A stretch of DNA of 64,000 bases from Fredinandcohnia onubensis. Lineage in GTDB: Bacteria > Bacillota > Bacilli > Bacillales > Bacillaceae_L. Shown here piece by piece: positions 51,936-60,446 of this stretch. The notes beneath the pieces are model-generated. The model did not search any database. It was given only the letters and a program-made list of their open reading frames with translations, and was not told the origin of the DNA. The translations under genes and the position numbers were made by a program. Each line of letters begins with the position of its first letter. Position 1 is the stretch's first letter. The DNA is taken from the NCBI RefSeq assembly GCF_002734215.1, contig NZ_NSEB01000006.1:62001-126000 (forward strand), written 5' to 3'.

Positions 51936-52475
51936 ATGTTTTTATTAGAATATTTAGATTCAACTTTTAAAAAGCTTAAAGCACACACAGCTAATATTCT
52001 TACTTTAATTAACTTAAGCCTAGGTGGTTTTTCAATATTATTTATTCTTAAAAACGAATTAAACTTAGGATTATTGTTGATCTTTTTAGCTGCTCTTGCT
52101 GATCGATTTGATGGAATGGTAGCAAGAAAGTTTCAAATTGAATCAGAGCTCGGAAAACAGCTTGACTCGATGTGTGATATTATTTCATTTGGAGTCGCAC
52201 CTGCACTTTTATTATACCAAGGAATTATTCATGAATTCGGAGCACCAGGAATGTTTTTCACCGTTTTTTATATCGGATGCGGAGCATTTCGTTTAGCAAA
52301 ATTTAATATTAGCGACAATAAAGGCTTCTTCGTTGGCTTACCAATTACAGCTGCAGGCTGTCTTTTGACATTAAGCTTCTTAGCAATCCCTTATGTTTCT
52401 CCTCAATTTTTTATTTACCTCATGATTATTCTGTCCTTCCTGATGGTTGGTTCATTTAAATTAAGGAAAGTTTAA
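51936..52475 (+). CDS. pssA: CDP-diacylglycerol--serine O-phosphatidyltransferase
   Basis: Integral membrane enzyme making phosphatidylserine. 179 residues with about six membrane segments and the CDP-alcohol phosphotransferase signature DG-x2-AR-x8-G-x3-D-x3-D, seen as DGMVARKFQIESELG then KQLDSMCD (about residues 48-70). The ATG at 51936 has GGAGTGATGAG in front; the frame from 51867 is not used. Pairs functionally with the divergent psd; shared control region 51794-51935. Confidence 0.95.
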   Translation: MFLLEYLDSTFKKLKAHTANILTLINLSLGGFSILFILKNELNLGLLLIFLAALADRFDGMVARKFQIESELGKQLDSMCDIISFGVAPALLLYQGIIHEFGAPGMFFTVFYIGCGAFRLAKFNISDNKGFFVGLPITAAGCLLTLSFLAIPYVSPQFFIYLMIILSFLMVGSFKLRKV

Positions 52476-52485
52476 TTCAAATTCA

Positions 52486-52526
52486 AAAACACCTATCCAC
52501 TTTTAACAGCAGATAGGTGTTTTTTA
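52486..52526. terminator. Bidirectional terminator between pssA and pepF
   Basis: AAACACCTATC (52487-52497) pairs with GATAGGTGTTT (52512-52522) with A and T runs outside. Confidence 0.9.
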
Positions 52527-52527
52527 C

Positions 52528-52541
52528 TTGTCTAGCTCCAG
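52528..52541. repeat. Fragment of the TGTCTAG-type dispersed repeat
   Basis: TTGTCTAGCTCCAG matches the opening motif of the repeats at 28463 and 33558; the rest of the element is missing or degraded before pepF begins at 52561. Confidence 0.45.
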
Positions 52542-52560
52542 ATACCTTTGCTTTTCTTTA

Positions 52561-54354
52561 TTACTTTGTTAGTTCTAAAAATTCCTCAACATCTTTTATC
52601 GAAAGTTTTACTGCCTTTTCCCAGAAGTCACGCTTTGTTAAATCAACACCTAAATGTTTTGCAGCAAGATCTTCTACTTTCATGCTTGCTGTATCCTTTA
52701 ACAGTGCAATGTACTTCTCTTCATAATCTGTTCCCTCTTCTAATGCTTTCGCGTAAATACCTAAAGAGAATAAATAACCAAATGTATATGGGAAGTTATA
52801 AAAAGGGACTCCCGTTATATAGAAATGCATTTTTGACGCCCAGAATTGTGGATGGTATTCCTCTAATGCTCCACAGTATGCTTCCTTCTGCGCTTCAAGC
52901 ATAAGTTCATTAAGACGTTCTGTGCTTACAATTCCCTGTTTGCGCTCCTCATAGAATCTTGTTTCAAATAGGAAACGAGCATGGATATTCATATAAAATG
53001 CAACACTTCTTTGAATTTTATCCTCTAGAAGTGCAAGCTTTTCGTCTTCTGATTTTGCATTTTTTACAGAAGCATCAGCGACAATCATTTCTGCGAACGT
53101 GGATGCAGTTTCTGCCACATTCATTGCATAACTACGGTTTAACGTGTGAACCCCTGCCATTGCATGCTGATGGAATGCATGGCCAAGCTCATGAGCAAGC
53201 GTTGATACATTAGATGGTGTTCCCGAGAACGTCATAAAGATTCTTGACTGATTGCTTTCAGGGAAGCTTGTGCAGAATCCGCCTGGACGCTTACCAGGAC
53301 GATCTTCAGCCTCAATCCAACTATCTTCAAATGCTTTTTGGGTAAATTCAGTAAGCTCAGTACCAAACTTACTAAATTGTTCTAAAATAAATTCCGCACC
53401 TTCTTGATAGGAAACCTTTGTTTCAGATTGTCCAACAGGTGCATCCAGGTCATACCAACTAAGTTTATTTAGACCTAATACCTTTGCTTTACGGTTCAAA
53501 TACTCAACAAATGGAGCCTTGGATTCCGTAATGACAGACCACATGGTTTCAAGCGTTTCTTTAGACATTCTGTTTATATCCAGCGGTTCTTGGAGCACAT
53601 TGTCCCAACCACGTGCTTTATATACATTTAAACGGAACCCGCCAAGATGATTCAGCGACTCACCAATATAATCTGAATGTTCAGCCCAAGCTTTTTCCCA
53701 TTGCTCAAACATTGTCTTGCGAACATTACGGTCAGAGCTAGAAAATTTGTTGAATGCTTGTCCAACAGAAAGCTGTTTTTCTTCCCCATTTTCCTCAAAT
53801 GGAACTTTGATGTTTCCAACTACCATATTATAAAGCTGTCCCCATGCATGATAGCCATCAACCCCTAAAGCATTAATAAGGTTTTCTTGCTCGAGAGTTA
53901 GCTTTTCTTTTGCTCTCGTTCTTCTTTCCTCTAATACATACGATAGCTCATTTAATGGCTCCTCTGATAAAAGATTATTCCAAACAGACTCCTCTATTGC
54001 AACCAGCTTTTGATCGAAAGCAGTAAGAACGGATTGAAGTTGTGCACTTAACTGTGTTGTTTTTCCTTGTAAAAGAGTAGCACCACGATCTGTTGTATCC
54101 TGGGCTGTCAAACAGCTAACAAAGGCACCTGCTTGACGAAGCTTTTTGAAAGATGATTGGAATGCATTTAGTATGTTTAACAATTCGTCTTTATCTTTCT
54201 CATTTGTTGGTACTTGAAAAGCATCAACTAAAGCATTGAATTCTGAAAGTTCATTATGTAGCGCTTCCAAGAAGGAGTGAAATGCAGGTGAACTGCTACC
54301 TCCTTCGAAAAATACATCTAAATCCCATTTTTGTTCATATGTACTCGTGCTCAA
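52561..54354 (-). CDS. pepF: Oligoendopeptidase F (M3 family metallopeptidase)
   Basis: 597-residue cytosolic zinc peptidase cleaving oligopeptides of roughly 7-17 residues. The zinc motif HELGHAFHQHAM (about residue 384) with the third ligand region SYAMNVAETASTFAEM (about 405) is complete, and the N-terminal helical domain (about 100-200) is that of PepF/M3B. The start is a TTG at 54354 with GGGGGAAATAA upstream. Stands alone, convergent with pssA and divergent from the germination operon. Confidence 0.95.
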   Translation of the reverse strand: MSTSTYEQKWDLDVFFEGGSSSPAFHSFLEALHNELSEFNALVDAFQVPTNEKDKDELLNILNAFQSSFKKLRQAGAFVSCLTAQDTTDRGATLLQGKTTQLSAQLQSVLTAFDQKLVAIEESVWNNLLSEEPLNELSYVLEERRTRAKEKLTLEQENLINALGVDGYHAWGQLYNMVVGNIKVPFEENGEEKQLSVGQAFNKFSSSDRNVRKTMFEQWEKAWAEHSDYIGESLNHLGGFRLNVYKARGWDNVLQEPLDINRMSKETLETMWSVITESKAPFVEYLNRKAKVLGLNKLSWYDLDAPVGQSETKVSYQEGAEFILEQFSKFGTELTEFTQKAFEDSWIEAEDRPGKRPGGFCTSFPESNQSRIFMTFSGTPSNVSTLAHELGHAFHQHAMAGVHTLNRSYAMNVAETASTFAEMIVADASVKNAKSEDEKLALLEDKIQRSVAFYMNIHARFLFETRFYEERKQGIVSTERLNELMLEAQKEAYCGALEEYHPQFWASKMHFYITGVPFYNFPYTFGYLFSLGIYAKALEEGTDYEEKYIALLKDTASMKVEDLAAKHLGVDLTKRDFWEKAVKLSIKDVEEFLELTK

Positions 54355-54478
54355 AATTATTTCCCCCTTCTAATTATTTAGTCTCCCTAAATAATTTATA
54401 TGATTCATTATAAATGGATTTTTAAAAAATTTCTATCTTTTCGTTAGGATTTTGACTTTCTCACTCTTTTACACTCTT

Positions 54479-54510
54479 TGAATTAAATTTTACCTTTGGT
54501 GGCAAACTTA
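54479..54510 (+). promoter_or_regulatory. Candidate SigG-type promoter of the germination operon
   Basis: TGAATT (54479-54484), 18 bases, CAAACTTA (54503-54510) resembles the forespore SigG consensus TGAATA-N17/18-CATACTA. gerA-type operons are normally SigG-controlled; match is imperfect. Confidence 0.4.
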
Positions 54511-54533
54511 GGAAAAACCCGGAGTTGTTTGTA

Positions 54534-56087
54534 ATGAAGAAGAATATAATTCAAAGCTATCTAGAAAAGTTTAATAACGCAAAACTAGACCCTGAACAAT
54601 ATCCGGAAGAATCCGCTGCAGAAGATATTCATATTAAAAAGCAGGAAATCAATCGCGAACTTCAGATCAATATTTCAACATTAAAGAAGATATATTCAAT
54701 ACCCGAAAACAATGATGTAAAAATCCATAATTTTACGATCGGTGGATTAAATAAAAAAGCAGCTATATTGTTTATTTCAACCATTACTGATATAGACATG
54801 ATTAGTGAACATATACTTGAGCCTTTGCTAAAAAATGAAGATTCATCAAAGGAAATTCAAAACCTTCTTGAAGTCCAATCTTTTACAAAGGCACAACAAA
54901 TACAGGATATTGTTACGGGTGCAAATCAAGGAAATGCAATATTACTAATTGACGGTGAGCAAGTGGCATTTGTCTTCGGAACTTCTAATTTTCAAAGCAG
55001 ATCCGTTGAAAAAGCCGAAAATGAAGTTGTCATTAAAGGCCCAAAGGAAGCATTTAACGAACACGTAGATACAAATATATCACTAATACGGAAAAAGATT
55101 AGAAGTGAAAACTTAATTGTAGAGCAATCTACTATATCTAAACGATCTCATAACGAACTGTATATTCTATATATCAAGGATCTTGCCAACGACAAAATGA
55201 TCAAAAATATAAAAGAGAGAGTAAATGCATTAGATGTCGATGCCATCCAAAACCTCTCTCTATTAGAACAATATATCGAAGAAAGGCCGAAATCTATTTT
55301 CCCTAGTATGTTATATACGGAAAGACCTGATCGTACTTCTTCTTTTTTAGAAGACGGATATATAGTCTTATTAATGAATAACTCTCCAGCGGCATTAATA
55401 CTACCGGCAACATTTTGGTCTTTTATTCATAACCCTGAAGATCATTATTTACGATTTATTTATGGAAATTTCATCCGGGTATTACGTGTATGTGCATTGT
55501 TTATTACTCTTTTCGCATCAGCTATTTATGTATCAGTAACGAATTACCATTCAGAAATGGTCCCCACTGATCTTTTATTAGCTATATCTGCAACTCGTGA
55601 AAAAGTTCCTTTCCCTTCACTTGTAGAAATATTAATGATGGAAATAGCTTTCGAACTTATACGAGAAGCAGGACTTCGAGTCCCTAATCCTATCGGACCG
55701 ACAATTGGGATTGTTGGGGCCCTTATTTTAGGTCAGGCAGCTGTACAGGCAAACATTGTCAGTCCGATTGTAGTTATTGTTGTAGCATTAAGTGGTCTTT
55801 GTTCATTTACACTAAGTGATGTAAGCATGAATTTTGCGATAAGAATCATACGTTTCATTATTATTCTTTCTGCTGGCCTATTTGGTATTTTTGGTATGAC
55901 TGCTTTGTTTACTGTTGGGATGTTTTATATGGTTTCCATAAAATCTTTTGGTGTTCCATTCTTATCCCCAATGTCACCAAAATACCTTTCATCTAAGGAT
56001 ACAATCATCAGACAGATTTTAAAGAGTGAAAGAATTCGTCCTGGTTATCTAAAGCCAAAAGACGTCATAAAAAAAGCTGAGGACTAA
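54534..56087 (+). CDS. Spore germinant receptor subunit A (GerA/GerKA family)
   Basis: 517 residues: a large hydrophilic N-terminal domain (about 1-260), then four to six membrane helices. Family motifs are VREAGLRVPNPIGPTIG-like sequence (about 385-400), GALILGQAAVQANIVSPI and the RPGYLKPKD tail. A subunits line the inner spore membrane as part of the nutrient-gated receptor complex. GGAG precedes the ATG at 54534 by nine bases. First gene of a four-gene cluster; its germinant cannot be predicted, and gerK versus gerA assignment is not possible here. Confidence 0.93.
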   Translation: MKKNIIQSYLEKFNNAKLDPEQYPEESAAEDIHIKKQEINRELQINISTLKKIYSIPENNDVKIHNFTIGGLNKKAAILFISTITDIDMISEHILEPLLKNEDSSKEIQNLLEVQSFTKAQQIQDIVTGANQGNAILLIDGEQVAFVFGTSNFQSRSVEKAENEVVIKGPKEAFNEHVDTNISLIRKKIRSENLIVEQSTISKRSHNELYILYIKDLANDKMIKNIKERVNALDVDAIQNLSLLEQYIEERPKSIFPSMLYTERPDRTSSFLEDGYIVLLMNNSPAALILPATFWSFIHNPEDHYLRFIYGNFIRVLRVCALFITLFASAIYVSVTNYHSEMVPTDLLLAISATREKVPFPSLVEILMMEIAFELIREAGLRVPNPIGPTIGIVGALILGQAAVQANIVSPIVVIVVALSGLCSFTLSDVSMNFAIRIIRFIIILSAGLFGIFGMTALFTVGMFYMVSIKSFGVPFLSPMSPKYLSSKDTIIRQILKSERIRPGYLKPKDVIKKAED

Positions 56088-56090
56088 AAA

Positions 56091-57200
56091 ATGGAGCAAT
56101 CGAAAGGAAAAATTGGAATAAGAGAATATGTTGCTATGGTAATCTTGGTTGTTGGTGTGAAGCTTTCTGATGATACCCCTGCCATTTTCGTAGACTACCT
56201 TAGTAACGCATTATGGATGGCTCCCATTATAATTGGGTTGCTTTCAATTATCCCAATTTATCTAACTTTAAAAGTTATAACAGCTTACAAAAATAAAAAT
56301 TTACATGATGTCATCCTACATTTATTTGGAAGATATATAGGAACTTTTCTGTCCTGTATTCTAGTCCTTTCTGGTTTTATTGGTCTCACTTTTGACTCCG
56401 CCATTTATGTTGACATTATTGGAACAATGTATTTTACAGAAACGCCAACATTAATTATCTATTCCGTGTTAATGATTGTTTGTTCTTATGGCGCAAAAAA
56501 AGGCATTGAACATATTGGAACCGTTTCATGGCTGGTACTTTTCTATATAAAATTTTCATTATTAATTTCCTTAATTTTAGGATTAAAAGAAAGTAGTTCA
56601 ACCTTTATTTTTCCACTTTTAGGTCCAGGAATTGTAGAAGTAGTAAAAAGGAGTACAACCCATGTATCTATTTTTGTAGAATTCTTTTTTTTGGGATTAA
56701 TTGCTCCCTACATTGTATCAGCAAAAGCCTATAAAAAAGGAACCTGGATTGCATTTTCTATTGTGATTATTGAGATTACTATTTCATTTATTATCTATTT
56801 ACTTGTCTTCGATTATGAGGGATTAAAAATGATTGATTATCCTTATCAAGAATTAATACGCTTAATTAGGGTAGGATTTTTAACAAATATTGAAACCTTT
56901 TTCTTTCCATTTTGGATAATAGCCTCATTTATTCGTTTTACAGTCTATTTATATTTAATTGCCATATTTATCGGAGGAATATGTAATATTAAAAAATTTG
57001 AATATCTAACGCCAATTATTGCGACAATTGTTGTTATTTTCGGGATTGCACCAGAGGCGCCTACGTTCACAGTCTTTAAGATAAGAGAAGTTCTACTTAA
57101 TATTCTCAGCCCTTTGTTTCTTTTATTTCCTTGTGTCATGTGGTTATTCGCAAAACTTAAAGGAGATTTGAAACATGAAAAAACAAGCCAAAATAATTAG
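56091..57200 (+). CDS. Spore germinant receptor subunit B (GerB family permease)
   Basis: 369 residues, ten membrane helices, APC-superfamily-like spore germination permease (PF03845). It opens GKIGIREYVAMVILVVGVKL and has the usual PLLGPGIVEVVK segment (about residue 180). B subunits carry the nutrient-binding pocket and set germinant specificity. Begins three bases after the A subunit and overlaps the C subunit by 26 bases. Confidence 0.93.
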   Translation: MEQSKGKIGIREYVAMVILVVGVKLSDDTPAIFVDYLSNALWMAPIIIGLLSIIPIYLTLKVITAYKNKNLHDVILHLFGRYIGTFLSCILVLSGFIGLTFDSAIYVDIIGTMYFTETPTLIIYSVLMIVCSYGAKKGIEHIGTVSWLVLFYIKFSLLISLILGLKESSSTFIFPLLGPGIVEVVKRSTTHVSIFVEFFFLGLIAPYIVSAKAYKKGTWIAFSIVIIEITISFIIYLLVFDYEGLKMIDYPYQELIRLIRVGFLTNIETFFFPFWIIASFIRFTVYLYLIAIFIGGICNIKKFEYLTPIIATIVVIFGIAPEAPTFTVFKIREVLLNILSPLFLLFPCVMWLFAKLKGDLKHEKTSQNN

Positions 57201-58431
57201 GCACTTCTTTATACTTTTTCCCTTATTGATGTTAGTCGGCTGCTGGGATATGGAGGAGATTGATCAAAGAGCTTATGTACTTGGAATTGGTCTAGACAAA
57301 TCAGATGTTAAAGGCTTTATAAAAATAACTTATCTAATCTCTAATCCAGAAGCTGGTTCAACACAACAAGGAGGAGGCACAAGTGAGCCAACACATGAAA
57401 CAATCACATTCAATGCCTCAAGTTTTATTCACTCACAAAATATCGCTAACGCTGTAATAGCTAAGGCTATTACATACGACATTCTAGATTTCTTTATTGT
57501 TTCAGAGGAGCTCGCAAAAGATAAGGATTTTGTTCGCTGGATGTATGATGCAACCAAGGACCGTGAAATTAGGCGAGATTCGAAAATCATAGTTACGAAG
57601 GAAAATGCAGTGACTTTTATTGATCGAAACAAACCAAAACTTGAAACAAGAAGGCATGAATATTTTGAAACAATGTTCGATCATGCAACTGAAATTGGAT
57701 ATGTTCCAGATTCTAAAATACACAATTTTTTTAGAATCACTGAGGCAGATGCAGACCTATTTATTTCTGCCTATGCTACGACTAAACAAGACGAAGTTAC
57801 TGCGAGAAAAAACGTTGATGAAAATTTCATCGCTGGAAACTTAAATATAACTGGCGATACCAACCCTGCTCAATTTCTTGGTTCTGCAGTCTTTAAAGAG
57901 GGACAAATGATTGGAAAATTATCGGTGCAAGAGACTCGATTAACTCTATTGCTAAACAAAGAGGCAATTAACCCTAGTTTTTTAGTTGCTTTCCCGGATC
58001 CCTTTAAAAAAAATTATTATATTACAGCACGCTTTACTCAAGTAACCTCTCCAAAAATAACGGTTGATGTATCAAAGCCAGTACCAATTATCAAGGTCAA
58101 TCTTCCTATCCAAGCAAAAATTTTAACAGACCATAGTATGGTAAGTTATGCTGATGATGAAAAAAAAAGAGCCGAATTAAAGAATCACATTAAGAAAGGC
58201 TTTGAACAAAGAATAAATGACTTAATCAAACGTTCACAGGAGGAATTCAAAGCTGACCTCTTTGGTTTTTCTCTAGTCGCTAGAAAACATTTCTTAACCA
58301 TCCCACAATGGGAAAACTATGATTGGATGAGATCCTATCCTGAAGCAGATTTTAGCATAAATATGGATATCACTTTTACTGAATTTGGGCGACAGTCGGA
58401 ATTACCAAGTTATGAAAGGATTAGAGATTAA
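57175..58431 (+). CDS. Spore germinant receptor subunit C (GerC family lipoprotein)
   Basis: 418-residue lipoprotein: signal peptide with lipobox LVGC (cysteine about residue 23), then the conserved CWDMEEIDQRAYVLGIGLD opening of Ger(x)C proteins, and three alpha/beta domains ending NMDITFTEFGR. Anchored to the outer face of the inner spore membrane after diacylglyceryl transfer. The ATG follows AAAGGAGATTTGAA.A fourth tiny gene follows after three bases. Confidence 0.93.
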   Translation: MKKQAKIIRHFFILFPLLMLVGCWDMEEIDQRAYVLGIGLDKSDVKGFIKITYLISNPEAGSTQQGGGTSEPTHETITFNASSFIHSQNIANAVIAKAITYDILDFFIVSEELAKDKDFVRWMYDATKDREIRRDSKIIVTKENAVTFIDRNKPKLETRRHEYFETMFDHATEIGYVPDSKIHNFFRITEADADLFISAYATTKQDEVTARKNVDENFIAGNLNITGDTNPAQFLGSAVFKEGQMIGKLSVQETRLTLLLNKEAINPSFLVAFPDPFKKNYYITARFTQVTSPKITVDVSKPVPIIKVNLPIQAKILTDHSMVSYADDEKKRAELKNHIKKGFEQRINDLIKRSQEEFKADLFGFSLVARKHFLTIPQWENYDWMRSYPEADFSINMDITFTEFGRQSELPSYERIRD

Positions 58432-58434
58432 GGT

Positions 58435-58593
58435 ATGGATGCATTTATTTATTTGATGATGACAATTGCCATTCTTTATACAGTTGGCTTTTCCATCACC
58501 CTCTGGAAAGATAAAAACAAACCCGGTTCCATCGTTGTTTTTGGATTCGCTTTAATAATAGCAATTGCACCATTTTATACAATTATAAAGTAA
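58435..58593 (+). CDS. Small two-helix membrane protein, candidate germinant-receptor D subunit (52 aa)
   Basis: Encodes MDAFIYLMMTIAILYTVGFS at the start, a polar KDKNKPGS turn and a second hydrophobic stretch (FGFALIIAIAPFYTII). Starts three bases after the C subunit stop and is followed by the operon's terminator. Several Bacillus receptor operons contain or adjoin such two-helix D genes that modulate germination rate; those described are around 75 residues, so this is short. Its ribosome binding site is weak (AAGG five bases before the ATG, in the C-gene end), suggesting coupling. Identification is by context and topology. Confidence 0.75.
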   Translation: MDAFIYLMMTIAILYTVGFSITLWKDKNKPGSIVVFGFALIIAIAPFYTIIK

Positions 58594-58611
58594 ACTTATT
58601 CGAAATTTATG

Positions 58612-58659
58612 GCTGATGGAGTATAAAAGTTCTTCTTTTGTACTATCCTCAGCTTTTTT
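58612..58659 (+). terminator. Terminator of the germination operon
   Basis: GCTGA (58612-58616) pairs with TCAGC (58649-58653), and the stem continues inward to TAAAAG/CTTTTG with small bulges; six T follow. Confidence 0.8.
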
Positions 58660-58744
58660 ACATTGGACAGACACATGGAAGCAACTTCCTACATAACATT
58701 AAGTAATGGGCAAACGCCTAGTAGTGGTGTAATGGATATGCATA

Positions 58745-58752
58745 CATACACT
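58745..58752 (+). promoter_or_regulatory. Candidate SigE/SigK -10 element of sigK
   Basis: CATACACT matches the mother-cell -10 consensus (CATACAMT for SigE; with the next A also CATANNNTA for SigK), 24 bases before the sigK ATG. A convincing -35 was not found. sigK is known to be transcribed by SigE with SpoIIID and then SigK. Confidence 0.45.
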
Positions 58753-58775
58753 ACGATATATGTGGAGGTGAGCGA

Positions 58776-59489
58776 ATGTCTGGACTTTTAGCAGCATTAG
58801 GCTATTTTGTAAAAGAATTATTATTTTTAGTATCCTATGTAAAAAATAATGCTTTTCCTCAACCGTTATCATCTTCTGATGAAAAGAAATACTTACAATT
58901 GTTAGCCGAGGGAAATGAACATGCTCGGAATGTGTTAATTGAACATAATTTAAGGTTAGTTGCTCATATAGTAAAAAAATTCGAAAACACAGGCGAGGAC
59001 ACAGAGGATCTCATTTCAATTGGGACGATCGGTTTGATAAAGGCTATCGAAAGCTATTCACAAGGAAAAGGTACTAAACTGGCTACGTATGCTGCTCGTT
59101 GTATCGAAAATGAAATTTTAATGCATTTGCGAGCTCTAAAAAAGACAAAAAAGGATGTTTCTCTTCATGATCCAATCGGCCAGGATAAAGAAGGAAATGA
59201 AATTAGTCTAATTGATGTGTTGAAATCTGAAACGGAAGATGTGATTGAAACCATCCAATTAAATATGGAGCTCGAGAAGATTAAAGAATACATCGATGTA
59301 CTCGACGACCGGGAAAAAGAAGTAATTGTGGGCAGGTTCGGACTTGATTTAAAGAAGGAAAAAACACAGCGTGAAATTGCAAAAGAGCTTGGTATCTCAA
59401 GAAGTTATGTCTCGCGGATTGAAAAGCGTGCATTAATGAAAATGTTCCATGAATTTTATCGGGCAGAAAAAGAAAAAAGAAGGACATAA
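58776..59489 (+). CDS. sigK: RNA polymerase sporulation sigma factor SigK (uninterrupted)
   Basis: Late mother-cell sigma factor, 237 residues as pro-SigK. The pro-sequence [19 protein letters not shown] precedes [10 protein letters not shown], the site where SpoIVFB cuts inside the membrane. Sigma region 2 ([33 protein letters not shown]) and region 4 ([22 protein letters not shown]) are continuous. In B. subtilis the gene is split by the skin prophage; here it is intact with no recombinase nearby. GTGGAGGTGAGCGA precedes the ATG. Monocistronic. Confidence 0.97.
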   Translation: MSGLLAALGYFVKELLFLVSYVKNNAFPQPLSSSDEKKYLQLLAEGNEHARNVLIEHNLRLVAHIVKKFENTGEDTEDLISIGTIGLIKAIESYSQGKGTKLATYAARCIENEILMHLRALKKTKKDVSLHDPIGQDKEGNEISLIDVLKSETEDVIETIQLNMELEKIKEYIDVLDDREKEVIVGRFGLDLKKEKTQREIAKELGISRSYVSRIEKRALMKMFHEFYRAEKEKRRT

Positions 59490-59492
59490 AGT

Positions 59493-59529
59493 AAGGGTGG
59501 ACTGCTGGTTATGCAGTCCACCCTTTTCT
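59493..59529 (+). terminator. Terminator of sigK
   Basis: AAGGGTGGACTGC (59493-59505) pairs perfectly with GCAGTCCACCCTT (59513-59525), followed by TTTC. Confidence 0.92.
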
Positions 59530-59541
59530 TATCTTACTATC

Positions 59542-59622
59542 CTATAATTCTACACTTACCTCTGTTCCAATAATAATGGCAATAACAGCTGTAATGACAA
59601 GCCCCATAACGATCATAAACAT
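59542..59622 (-). CDS. Candidate micro-ORF, single-helix membrane peptide (26 aa)
   Basis: From the ATG at 59622 the peptide is hydrophobic (MFMIVMGLVITAVIAIIIGT, then EVSVEL). GGAGG lies nine bases ahead, ideal spacing; two earlier in-frame ATG codons are too close to it. No homologue recognised. It is convergent with sigK, whose terminator hairpin may serve both. Translation likely but unproven. Confidence 0.45.
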   Translation of the reverse strand: MFMIVMGLVITAVIAIIIGTEVSVEL

Positions 59623-59743
59623 ATCCATCATCCTCCATAAAGAGATGTACTTCTTACTTTTACTTTATCACTTACGAACTATGTAAACGTTATCCACTTT
59701 TGAACATTGTGTTAAAGAAATTTGACAAAATTAAGGCGAGAAA

Positions 59744-59770
59744 AAGGAGCGCCTAGCATTGGCGCTCCTT
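59744..59770. terminator. Bidirectional terminator downstream of the 19-aa micro-ORF
   Basis: AAGGAGCGCC (59744-59753) pairs with GGCGCTCCTT (59761-59770), A-rich on the left and T-rich on the right; six bases after the micro-ORF stop at 59776. Confidence 0.85.
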
Positions 59771-59775
59771 TCAAT

Positions 59776-59835
59776 TTATTGTTTATTTTTCTTTGAAAAT
59801 AAAATGGTAAAAATCAGTACATGTACCGAAATCAT
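59776..59835 (-). CDS. Candidate micro-ORF, YrzI-like truncated peptide (19 aa)
   Basis: MISVHVLIFTILFSKKNKQ: a short hydrophobic stretch and a basic end, resembling the N-terminal part of YrzI peptides. AGGAGGAG is at proper distance from the ATG at 59835 and a strong terminator follows directly, so it looks like a genuine minimal transcript. May be a remnant of a YrzI copy or a full peptide; no function known. Confidence 0.5.
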   Translation of the reverse strand: MISVHVLIFTILFSKKNKQ

Positions 59836-60143
59836 TCGAAACTCCTCCTATGATTTTAGTACGTTAGGTGGAATCCTTCTCCACAGATAACCAAGCTATA
59901 ATCGGACAATTTCTCATTAACATTTTCATCATTCCCCTTTCCTATTTTTAGTTTTGTTGTATCAAATGCGCCTTGGCGTATTTGTAAGCCCGATTTTTTT
60001 CGAGTTTGCTCGAAAAATTTCCATTGAAAAATCGTGGCATCCGCCGGAGGCTTTAACTTTATCAGTCGTAGTATGAACTCCACAAAATTTTTATCATCAT
60101 ATTGTATTTTTCACATCACTATTTAAAATATATACTGATAAAG
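59836..60143. other. Intergenic region with a ~105-bp repeat
   Basis: Between the 19-aa frame and the YrzI-like gene. Mostly occupied by repeat copy A (59961-60065). A 75-codon minus-strand frame at 59856-60083 runs through the repeat and is not believed. Confidence 0.6.
59961..60065. repeat. ~105-bp structured direct repeat, copy A
   Basis: Same order of motifs and orientation as 63095-63198: ATCAAAT-CGCCTTGGCG, a TTTTCGAG/CTCGAAAA hairpin, CCATTGAAAA, GTGGCATCCGCCGGAGG, AACTTTAT-CAG. Several nested hairpins are possible. Copies differ at scattered positions and small indels. Confidence 0.88.
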
Positions 60144-60284
60144 TTAAAATAAGCGCATCATTGAATATTGGCGTTCCTTCATTTCTTCCATATGTTTATT
60201 GACTTTTTCTTCATGTACATATTCTTCAATAGACTTTTGACGTTTTGAAATTGAGATCGTTAAGAAAAATAGATTGATGGTCAT
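60144..60284 (-). CDS. yrzI: YrzI family small protein (46 aa)
   Basis: Starts MTINLFFLTISISKRQKSIE, a hydrophobic N-terminus followed by a charged helix (EEYVHEEKVNKHMEEMKERQ) and MMRLF. This fits the Bac_small_YrzI family, thought to be sporulation-linked small proteins and often clustered in Bacillus. AAAGGAGGTGAG precedes the ATG at 60284. Located near mccAB/yrhC, where yrzI is also found in B. subtilis. Function unknown. Confidence 0.75.
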   Translation of the reverse strand: MTINLFFLTISISKRQKSIEEYVHEEKVNKHMEEMKERQYSMMRLF

Positions 60285-60354
60285 TATTTACTCACCTCCT
60301 TTGTTCGTTAGCTATACATTTTGATAATTGTGTAGGAAAAATTGACACAAAAAG

Positions 60355-60424
60355 GCCACAGGCATACGAGTCCTGTGGCGTTAAAGGCATAATAAAGCCA
60401 CAGGCGTACTATTCCACCTGTGGC
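60355..60424 (-). terminator. Two tandem hairpins with identical stems
   Basis: GCCACAGG/CCTGTGGC occurs twice: 60355-60362 with 60372-60379, and 60397-60404 with 60417-60424. On the minus strand they are followed by TTTATT and CTTTTTGTG. They lie just after the 27-aa micro-ORF and look like a duplicated terminator. Confidence 0.75.
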
Positions 60425-60446
60425 ATGATTAACGTATCAAATAAAA

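Noticed and set aside
59856-60083. 75-codon minus-strand frame
   Set aside because: It runs through the ~105-bp repeat, has no good ribosome binding site and resembles no family.
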